Source of the DNA: an uncultured Phascolarctobacterium sp. | GTDB taxonomy: Bacteria > Bacillota > Negativicutes > Acidaminococcales > Acidaminococcaceae | DNA length: 5,103 nucleotides | NCBI GenBank assembly: GCA_945949475.1 | Contig: CAMFET010000082.1 | Location: forward strand, 1 to 5,103 | Reading direction: 5' to 3' | Shown here: piece after piece, positions 1-4,680 of the stretch | Position numbering within the stretch: the stretch's first letter is position 1 | Layout: each line of letters begins with the position of its first letter | Made by a program: the position numbers and the translations under genes | Notes under the pieces: generated by a model | What the model saw: only the letters and a program-made list of their open reading frames with translations | Databases searched by the model: none | What the model was told of the DNA's origin: nothing

Positions 1-1
1 T

Positions 2-634
2 GCCTGCCATCGCGAGTACACTAGCTGGCTGACGCACATTGATGACCAGCCGGTATTAGTGTGCTCTACGGGTATGGGCGGGCCCTCTGTAGCCATTTGC
101 TTAGAAGAATTGGCACGCATGGGCATTAATCAGGTGATTCGCGTGGGCACTACGGGCACGATTCAAGATTATATTAATCCGGGCGAGGTTATTATTAATA
201 AGGCTTCCGTACGCTTGGATGGCACTTCGCATCATTATGCGCCTGCAAGCTTTCCTGCTGTGGCCAGTTTTACGGTTACGGGTGCTCTTGTTGAGGCGGC
301 TAAGGAATGCAATGCACCCTATCATGTGGGGATTGCCGTTTCGAGCGACACCTTTTGGCCGGGGCAGGAGCGGTACGACAGCTTCACTGGCTATGTGCCG
401 CTGGCTTTTCAAGGCACTATGCAGGAGTGGCAGCGTTTGGGTGCATTAAATTATGAAATGGAAACTTCTGCTCTCTTTGTAACCTGCCAAGCCTTGGGGA
501 TTAAGGCTGGTGCTGTGTGTGGTGTGGTTGCCAAGCGCACCGAGGGTGAAGCCATCGTGCCGAAGGAGTTGTATGACCAAGCCCTGCAATATCAAATCGC
601 CATTGTGCGCGGTGCGGTAGCCCGTTTGTTCTAA
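2..634 (+). CDS. udp: Uridine phosphorylase, 5'-truncated by window edge
   Basis: Catalyses reversible phosphorolysis of uridine to uracil and ribose-1-phosphate in cytoplasmic pyrimidine salvage (nucleoside phosphorylase type I family). The reading frame is open from base 2, giving 210 codons. By alignment from memory with the E. coli enzyme (253 residues) about 44 N-terminal residues, including the first phosphate-binding loop, lie upstream of the window. An internal GTG at 59 is not the start, because the family motif HREYTSW continues upstream of it. Visible family marks are CSTGMGGPS, the phosphate-binding RVGTTG (Arg codon at 140), the uracil-recognition SSDTFWPGQERYD (Gln at 365, Arg at 371) and the ribose-binding NYEMET (Glu codons at 455 and 461). 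The strong match to the uridine-specific Gln/Arg pair argues against purine nucleoside phosphorylase. The next gene follows after 17 bases and is probably co-transcribed. The promoter is outside the window. Confidence 0.95.
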   Translation, partial: ACHREYTSWLTHIDDQPVLVCSTGMGGPSVAICLEELARMGINQVIRVGTTGTIQDYINPGEVIINKASVRLDGTSHHYAPASFPAVASFTVTGALVEAAKECNAPYHVGIAVSSDTFWPGQERYDSFTGYVPLAFQGTMQEWQRLGALNYEMETSALFVTCQALGIKAGAVCGVVAKRTEGEAIVPKELYDQALQYQIAIVRGAVARLF

Positions 635-651
635 GGAAAGGTGGCAAGCAT

Positions 652-1230
652 ATGAAAAAGCTAGTACATTTCTTAGGCTGTTTATTGATGATGATGGCTA
701 TGGCAGTAACTGCTTTGCCTAATGAGGCTAGGGCCGAAATTGCCGAAAAACCAGTGGGCTTTGTTGTTATCGACCAGGACGGGGATGTGAATGGTGCGGT
801 TTACAAAACCTGGCGTCAGGTAGTGAAGTGGGCCTATCATTTTCCATATTACCAGATTATTGATGGCGGTGCGCCGCAAGAGCTGGTGAGCGGTGCCGTA
901 CGCAGTGGTGCGAAGCTGGATAAGGATAGTCTGCAGGCATTGGCCGAGAAGAGCAAGGTGGATGTGCTGGTGGTAGCGCGTGTTTACGAGCTGGATGAGT
1001 ACATTGTGCCGAGCATGGGCTTTAGGGAGGATAACGATACTTATGTTAAAACCTCTGCCTGCGCTGATTTGTTGGTGTATAAAAAGGATGGGGACAAGTT
1101 CTTAAAGAAAAAGCTGCGTGAGCGCGAGCTGAAGGAAATTGGCACCGTGGAGCATCCTGAAGAGACCATTAAATGGGAGCTTTCCAAGCTTGTGAACACG
1201 ATGGAGGGCAGACCGATTATTGGGGCTTAG
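652..1230 (+). CDS. Secreted protein of unknown function, CsgG/LpoB-like topology suspected
   Basis: This 192-residue protein is not one I recognise as a named family. An N-terminal signal peptide is clear: a KK start, a hydrophobic core at about residues 4-22, and a likely cleavage after NEARA (residue 28), leaving a periplasmic or secreted domain of about 164 residues. The mature part shows a strand (GFVVIDQDG, 36-44), an amphipathic helix (50-62), a strand (YYQIID, 66-71), a helix (91-101) and a strand (VDVLVVARVYEL, 103-114), ending in a Lys/Glu-rich region. This order resembles the LpoB/CsgG/TolB-N type of periplasmic domain, where a sensor-like unit is followed by 'x-ADYLVVG' strands; that is an inference from pattern only. 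The start is supported by AAAGGTGG at 637-644, 7 bases upstream. Cys10 is too early and lacks a proper lipobox, so a lipoprotein is unlikely. It lies 17 bases after udp and is followed by a terminator. Confidence 0.8.
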   Translation: MKKLVHFLGCLLMMMAMAVTALPNEARAEIAEKPVGFVVIDQDGDVNGAVYKTWRQVVKWAYHFPYYQIIDGGAPQELVSGAVRSGAKLDKDSLQALAEKSKVDVLVVARVYELDEYIVPSMGFREDNDTYVKTSACADLLVYKKDGDKFLKKKLRERELKEIGTVEHPEETIKWELSKLVNTMEGRPIIGA

Positions 1231-1267
1231 GCTTTTAGTTTGTGTCTTTTAGCTCAAATAATAGCAA

Positions 1268-1293
1268 AAAGGCGTCGCTGCTGCGACGCCTTT
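1268..1293. terminator. Bidirectional rho-independent terminator between convergent genes
   Basis: A perfect inverted repeat with an 11-bp stem (AAAGGCGTCGC paired with GCGACGCCTTT) and a 4-base TGCT loop. The stem is GC-rich at its centre and flanked by A/T runs on both sides. A T-rich stretch follows it on the + strand, and five T residues follow the GCC on the - strand. It lies between the stop of the secreted-protein gene (1230) and the stop of the UPF0173 hydrolase gene (1330), so it can end transcription from both directions. The rest of 1231-1329 shows nothing else. Confidence 0.92.
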
Positions 1294-1329
1294 CCTTATG
1301 CGCTGTTAAACGCAATAATATACTCTATC

Positions 1330-2001
1330 TTAAGCCAAATCCACAACCTCGCCGGGCTTTACTATCAAAACCTTGCTGGCGGTGTTGGCTTCTACATCGG
1401 CCTTAAAGGCATTTACATCCTGAGCAATGGGTGGCCAAGTGTTGTAGTGAATGGGGATAACGGTGGGAGCCTTGAGAAAATCTGCGGCGATGGCTGCATC
1501 CTTGGGATCCATGGTGAAGTTGCCACCGATGGGCAAAACTGCGTAATCAAAGGGATCCAGCTTGGGCAGCAGCTGCATATCGCTGAAGAGAGCAGTATCA
1601 CCGGCAAAATAGAGCTTGGTGCCATAAAAATCAACTACAAAGCCGCAGGCGTGCCCACCAGCGATGCCGGAGCCATGGAAGGCCAAGGTTACGCGCACCT
1701 TGCCAAAGGGGAACATATAGGTACCGCCAAGGTGCATGCCGTGGGCCTTGCAGCCGGCTTCGCCTGCCATACCGGCGATTTCTGCAGTGGAAATAATGGT
1801 AGCATCACATTTTTTGGCAATTTCAAAGGCGCTGCCTAAATGGTCAAAGTGAGCGTGGCTAATAAAAATATAGTCCACCTTAATGTCATCAGCAGTGAGT
1901 CCTTCGGGATTGCCGTCCAGATAAGGGTCAAAAATAATAGCAGAATCGTTCTTCGCAACTACAAAGCAAGCATGATTAATATAATGGAATTTTGCGGACA
2001 T
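1330..2001 (-). CDS. Metal-dependent hydrolase, UPF0173 (YtkL-like) metallo-beta-lactamase fold
   Basis: A 223-residue cytoplasmic protein without a signal peptide or membrane segment, the usual size for UPF0173 (B. subtilis YtkL and relatives). The metallo-beta-lactamase motifs are complete: the SHAHFDHLG metal-binding motif (His49, His51, Asp53, His54), His109 in AFHGSG, Asp135 in YFAGDT, and His185 in PIHYNTWP. It starts with the family-typical MxxKFHYINHACFVV and an N-terminal IIFDPYL strand. The fold hydrolyses an ester or phosphoester-like bond using two metal ions, but the physiological substrate of this family is not established and nothing in the neighbourhood reveals it. The ATG at 1999-2001 is backed by a strong AGGAGG (2009-2014 on the + strand) 7 bases away. 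It has its own promoter and stands alone as a monocistronic unit. It is related more distantly to UlaG-type lactonases. Confidence 0.93.
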   Translation of the reverse strand: MSAKFHYINHACFVVAKNDSAIIFDPYLDGNPEGLTADDIKVDYIFISHAHFDHLGSAFEIAKKCDATIISTAEIAGMAGEAGCKAHGMHLGGTYMFPFGKVRVTLAFHGSGIAGGHACGFVVDFYGTKLYFAGDTALFSDMQLLPKLDPFDYAVLPIGGNFTMDPKDAAIAADFLKAPTVIPIHYNTWPPIAQDVNAFKADVEANTASKVLIVKPGEVVDLA

Positions 2002-2052
2002 AAGCGTTCCTCCTTTTGTGGACAGCCCTGTGCTGTCTTTTTTCTTACCTAT

Positions 2053-2081
2053 ATTATACTAAAAAAATACAGCTTTGTGAA
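2053..2081 (-). promoter_or_regulatory. Sigma-A-type promoter for the UPF0173 hydrolase gene
   Basis: Read on the - strand, a -35 box TTCACA (2076-2081) and a perfect -10 box TATAAT (2053-2058) are separated by exactly 17 bases. The spacer carries a T run. Transcription would begin near 2046, giving a leader of about 45 bases that contains the AGGAGG ribosome binding site. No obvious operator palindrome overlaps the boxes. Confidence 0.8.
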
Positions 2082-2107
2082 TTAACTAGAAGAATAGTCG
2101 GAAAAAC

Positions 2108-2137
2108 TTTACAAGGGCTTGGGTTATGGGGTAAAAT
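2108..2137 (+). promoter_or_regulatory. Likely sigma-A-type promoter for the glucosaminidase-to-folP operon
   Basis: TTTACA (2108-2113) and TAAAAT (2132-2137), each five of six matches to the -35 and -10 consensus, are spaced by 18 bases. Transcription would start near 2144, leaving a leader of about 36 bases before the ATG at 2180. This is the only convincing + strand promoter I see ahead of the five-gene block. The leader is too short for a preQ1 or THF riboswitch, and no such fold is evident. The divergent hydrolase promoter lies about 27 bases away. Confidence 0.6.
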
Positions 2138-2179
2138 TGTAGCTATAGATTGATTTGAATACAACGAGGAGTTGCATGC

Positions 2180-3073
2180 ATGAAATATAAAGGGTATAAA
2201 AGCATTATGGCTGTGGGCGTGGCCTTAAGTCTGCTTGCTGGGGTAAGCGGGGCCGAGGCAGCCAAGGTAATCAAGTATAATAGTAAAAACACAGTGGTTT
2301 CTACAGCTCCGAGAATTATTAAAATTGCTCAGCAGGGGAAGAAGAAGTCTACACCCAAGAGTAAACAGCAAGCCACTGCCAAGCAAAGCAATATGCTGGT
2401 AGAAAAGGATGGCAAAAGCTATTTTTTGGGAACGGAGCTACCTGCCGATTACAAGAAAATCAGCATTTTTGGCGAGGCTGAGGCTACCAAAAAACAGGCC
2501 GTGGCTTATATTAAGCAAGCTAATCCCAAGGTGCGTTTGGACTGCAGCGTAGAAGAGCTGGTGGATTTATATTGGCAGGAGGCCGAGCGGGAGGAGGTTC
2601 GTCCCGATTTGGCTTTGGCCCAATCCTTAGTAGAAACAGGCACCTATGCCTATGGCGGTGATGTGCATCATAAGCAAAATAATTTCTGCGGCCTGGGTAC
2701 CACGGGCGGTGGTGTGAAGGGTGCATCCTTTAAAACACCGGAGCTGGGCGTGCGGGCGCACATTCAGCATCTTTTGGCCTATACGCAAAAGAAGCGCCCC
2801 CAAACGAAAATTGTGGACCCACGCTATGAGCTGGCGCATAATATCCGCTTGGAGCGAGGGCTGGTGGATACCTGGTACGGCTTGAATGGTACCTGGGCCA
2901 TGGGCTCCTTGTATTGCGAAAAAATCATGGCTACCTACCAAAAAATGCTGGCCATGCCCGGTGGACAAGCCAAGAAGGATAAGCAGGATAAAGCAGATAA
3001 AAAAGCTAAGCAAAAGGATAAAAAGAAGAAAAGCATGCGTGAGCGTGTAGATGAACTAATGAAGGAGAAATAA
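2180..3073 (+). CDS. Secreted glucosaminidase-domain peptidoglycan hydrolase with lysine-rich tail
   Basis: A 297-residue protein that probably cleaves the N-acetylglucosaminyl linkage of peptidoglycan glycan strands outside the cytoplasmic membrane (glucosaminidase/GH73, the FlgJ- and LytG-like group). The signal peptide spans residues 1-28 (basic start, hydrophobic core 9-23, cleavage near AEA-AK). A Lys/Gln-rich linker (about 51-70) follows. The catalytic domain covers roughly 121-257 and contains LALAQSLVETG, whose Glu152 matches the family's catalytic glutamate, then NNFCGLGTTGGG (168-178), the ELGVRAHIQHL helix and a Trp/Tyr-rich end (TWYGLNGTWAMG). The last 33 residues are highly charged and dominated by Lys. 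GAGGAG at 2166-2171 lies 8 bases before the ATG. An out-of-frame ATG at 2176 overlaps the start region. The stop is followed after 2 bases by trmL, so the genes are probably co-transcribed although functionally unrelated. The domain call is firm; exact bond specificity is inferred. Confidence 0.87.
   Translation: MKYKGYKSIMAVGVALSLLAGVSGAEAAKVIKYNSKNTVVSTAPRIIKIAQQGKKKSTPKSKQQATAKQSNMLVEKDGKSYFLGTELPADYKKISIFGEAEATKKQAVAYIKQANPKVRLDCSVEELVDLYWQEAEREEVRPDLALAQSLVETGTYAYGGDVHHKQNNFCGLGTTGGGVKGASFKTPELGVRAHIQHLLAYTQKKRPQTKIVDPRYELAHNIRLERGLVDTWYGLNGTWAMGSLYCEKIMATYQKMLAMPGGQAKKDKQDKADKKAKQKDKKKKSMRERVDELMKEK
2972..3070 (+). other. Lysine-rich low-complexity C-terminal tail of the glucosaminidase
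   Basis: Codons 265-297 encode a tail in which about half of the residues are Lys, mixed with Asp, Gln and Glu and with no hydrophobic core. The DNA is correspondingly purine-rich (AAG/AAA/GAT repeats). A basic tail of this kind could bind anionic cell-wall or outer-membrane polymers; that is inference. The end of this region also carries the AAGGAG ribosome binding site of trmL (3062-3067). Confidence 0.75.
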
Positions 3074-3075
3074 TA

Positions 3076-3558
3076 ATGCATATAGTTTTGGTTGAGCCCG
3101 AAATTCCCGGTAATACTGGTAATATTGCCCGCTTATGTGCGGCAACCGGCTGTCATTTACATTTGGTGCGGCCGTTGGGTTTTTCTGTCGAGGATAAATA
3201 TTTAAAGCGTGCCGGCCTTGATTACTGGCATTTGGTCGATATTCACTATTATGACAGTGTGTACGAGGTTTTGGAAAAGTATAAGGATAATTCTAAGTTT
3301 TTGCTAACCACTAAGGCGCATAAGTCCTATGCTGATGTGCAGTATGATGCCGATAGCTTGCTGATTTTTGGTAAGGAAACGGCGGGACTACCGGATAAGC
3401 TTCGTGAGGAATATGCTGATTGCTGCGTGCGCATTCCCATGATTGAGGAAGCACGCTCCTTGAATTTGTCCAATTCCGTAGCTATTGTGGCCTACGAGGC
3501 ATTGCGCCAGGTGGATAATTTTGCCGGCCTAACCTTATATGGAGGGGAATACAAGTGA
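3076..3558 (+). CDS. trmL: tRNA (cytidine(34)-2'-O)-methyltransferase, SPOUT family
   Basis: Transfers a methyl group from S-adenosylmethionine to the 2'-OH of the wobble nucleotide 34; in E. coli the targets are the two tRNA-Leu isoacceptors CAA and (cmnm5)UAA. At 160 residues it matches the minimal TrmL/YibK size, with no extra N-terminal domain of the larger TrmH-type enzymes. The three SPOUT knot motifs are present: PEIPGNTGNIARLC (8-21, with the conserved Asn and Arg), IFGKETAGLP (97-106), and RIPM followed by ARSLNLSNSVAIVAYEALRQ (119-145), which forms the trefoil-knot AdoMet site. The ATG lies 2 bases after the glucosaminidase stop, with AAGGAG 8 bases upstream inside that gene. Its TGA overlaps the GTG start of the QueD-family gene by 4 bases, implying translational coupling. 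Confidence 0.95.
   Translation: MHIVLVEPEIPGNTGNIARLCAATGCHLHLVRPLGFSVEDKYLKRAGLDYWHLVDIHYYDSVYEVLEKYKDNSKFLLTTKAHKSYADVQYDADSLLIFGKETAGLPDKLREEYADCCVRIPMIEEARSLNLSNSVAIVAYEALRQVDNFAGLTLYGGEYK
3541..3547 (+). promoter_or_regulatory. Ribosome binding site for the QueD-family gene
   Basis: GGAGGGG lies inside the 3' end of trmL, 7 bases ahead of the GTG at 3555. It supports the GTG start, which overlaps the trmL TGA stop as GTGA. No ATG in that frame lies near enough to compete. Confidence 0.8.
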
Positions 3559-3911
3559 TAATTATTAAAGAATTTGATTTTGATGCAGCGCATTATTTGC
3601 CTGCTTATAATGGCAAATGTGAGCATTTGCATGGACACACCTATAAGCTGGTGGTGAAGGTGGAGGGTACGCCGGACCACGAGGGTATGGTTATCGATTT
3701 TATTAAATTGAAGAATTTGGTCAAAGAGCAGGTTTTGGTGCATTTGGATCATGCCTGCCTAAATGATGTGCTGCCTGTTCCCTCTGCTGAAAATATCAGC
3801 GTATGGGTTTGGAACAAGCTAGAGGGACTTCTTAAAAGTGACCATTACCATTTGTATGAGGTAGAGGTTTGGGAAACCCGCACCAGTGGCTGCGTTTATC
3901 GAGGTGAGTAA
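3555..3911 (+). CDS. queD: QueD / 6-pyruvoyl-tetrahydropterin synthase family enzyme, possible dual PTPS-I/III
   Basis: A 118-residue tunnelling-fold enzyme (COG0720) using 7,8-dihydroneopterin triphosphate. QueD proper makes 6-carboxy-tetrahydropterin for queuosine. Zinc ligands are His13 (DAAHYLP), His26 and His28 (LHGHTY). Catalytic residues are Cys22, the Asp65-His66 pair (LDHACLND) and Glu107 (VWETRTSG); PSAENIS (76-82) is the family's substrate-loop motif. Length is typical and nothing is missing. Cys22 is directly followed by Glu23, giving C-E-x-x-H-G-H. I recall this arrangement from enzymes that make both the queuosine precursor and 6-hydroxymethyl-dihydropterin for folate. The gene sits between trmL (4-base overlap) and folE2 (1-base gap), with folP beyond and no queC, queE or queF in view, so context favours a folate role at least as much as queuosine. 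Family certain; which product is made is open. Confidence 0.92.
   Translation: MIIIKEFDFDAAHYLPAYNGKCEHLHGHTYKLVVKVEGTPDHEGMVIDFIKLKNLVKEQVLVHLDHACLNDVLPVPSAENISVWVWNKLEGLLKSDHYHLYEVEVWETRTSGCVYRGE
3901..3907 (+). promoter_or_regulatory. Ribosome binding site fixing the folE2 start at 3913
   Basis: GAGGTGA, complementary to the 16S rRNA tail, overlaps the end of the QueD-family gene and ends 5 bases before the GTG at 3913. It favours 3913 over in-frame GTG codons at 3886 and 3904; the latter lies within this site. The resulting N-terminus MKDVQ is the usual FolE2 beginning. Confidence 0.8.
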
Positions 3912-3912
3912 G

Positions 3913-4680
3913 GTGAAGGACGTACAGAGTGAAAAGGATTTGCGCCACATCCCTCTAAAGCATGTGGGCATTAAGGACTTGCGCTGGCCCATCGAGCTGC
4001 GGGATAGGGAGCGTGGCACTCAGCATAGCGTGGCTAAGGTGCTTTTGGCTGTGGATTTGCCCCATGATATGCGCGGTACGCATATGAGCCGTTTTGTGGA
4101 GTGCATGCGCGAGCTTGGTCCCGTGGGCTTGGGAGAGATAGAAGGTATTTTGGACCATTTAAAGGAGCATTTGCAGGCGGAAAAAGCTTTTTTGCAGCTA
4201 GAGTTCCCTTATTTTATTACCAAAACAGCTCCTGTGAGCGGTATGACTGCGCCGATGGATATCGATTGCGTGTATAAGGCCGAAAAGGGCAAGGAGTTTA
4301 AGCTCAGGATTAAGGCTGTGGTGCCCATGCAAACGCTGTGCCCCTGCTCTAAAGAAATTAGTGACTATGGTGCGCATAATCAAAGGGCGTGGGCGAAGCT
4401 GGAGATAGAGGCTAATGAATTAGTGTGGCTGGAGGAGCTGGCCGAGATTGCCGACGCTGCTGCCAGTGCACCGGTGTATGGCCTGCTTAAGCGTCCGGAT
4501 GAAAAGTTTGTGACGGAGCATGCCTATGAAAATCCTCGCTTTGTGGAGGATGCCGTGCGGGAAATTGCCCTGCGGCTCGAGGCTGATAAGCGCATTACCT
4601 GGTATCGGGCAGAGGTGGAAAGCGTGGAGAGTATCCACAACCATAATGCCTTTGCTGTTGTAGAAAAGAGTGAAAGCTAA
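3913..4680 (+). CDS. folE2: GTP cyclohydrolase IB (FolE2)
   Basis: Converts GTP to 7,8-dihydroneopterin triphosphate and formate, the first step of folate (and queuosine) synthesis; cytoplasmic tunnelling-fold enzyme not homologous in detail to FolE. With the GTG at 3913 it has 255 residues, the normal length. Visible marks are MKDVQSEKDLRHIPLKHVGIKDLR reduced to its key parts MKDVQ, R-x-IP and VGIKDLRWPI; GTQHSVAKVLLAVDLP and RGTHMSRFVE; the metal-site LCPCSKEISDYGAHNQR (Cys145 and His155 as likely ligands); and PVYGLLKRPDE followed by EHAYENPRFVED. In-frame GTG codons at 3886 and 3904 would extend it into the QueD-family gene but lack the ribosome binding site and the family N-terminus. It starts 1 base after that gene, and its TAA shares one base with the folP ATG. 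In B. subtilis the counterpart is Zur-controlled; I see no Zur-type palindrome here, so it may be the constitutive enzyme. Confidence 0.95.
   Translation: MKDVQSEKDLRHIPLKHVGIKDLRWPIELRDRERGTQHSVAKVLLAVDLPHDMRGTHMSRFVECMRELGPVGLGEIEGILDHLKEHLQAEKAFLQLEFPYFITKTAPVSGMTAPMDIDCVYKAEKGKEFKLRIKAVVPMQTLCPCSKEISDYGAHNQRAWAKLEIEANELVWLEELAEIADAAASAPVYGLLKRPDEKFVTEHAYENPRFVEDAVREIALRLEADKRITWYRAEVESVESIHNHNAFAVVEKSES

Noticed and set aside
652..681. A possible lipoprotein signal (FLGC at residues 7-10) in the secreted unknown protein
   Set aside because: The cysteine comes before any adequate hydrophobic stretch and the -3 residue does not fit a lipobox; an ordinary signal-peptidase site after residue 28 fits better.
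1240..1839. A long open frame on the + strand (199 codons) opposite the UPF0173 hydrolase
   Set aside because: It lies wholly antisense to a well-conserved gene with complete metal-binding motifs, shows no recognisable motif, and begins across the terminator hairpin. Its openness follows from the codon choice of the true gene.
2082..2179. A riboswitch (preQ1 or THF) ahead of the five-gene operon
   Set aside because: The inferred leader is only about 36 bases. The weak TTGTA/TACAA repeat near 2137-2164 does not form a convincing aptamer, and no terminator hairpin is present.
2627..3013. A 128-codon open frame on the - strand within the glucosaminidase gene
   Set aside because: It is antisense to the signal-bearing hydrolase, has no plausible ribosome binding site or promoter, and has a composition expected of a shadow frame.
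3886..3912. An earlier GTG start for folE2 at 3886
   Set aside because: It would overlap the QueD-family gene by 26 bases without a ribosome binding site. The GTG at 3913 has GAGGTGA well placed and yields the family-typical MKDVQ beginning.
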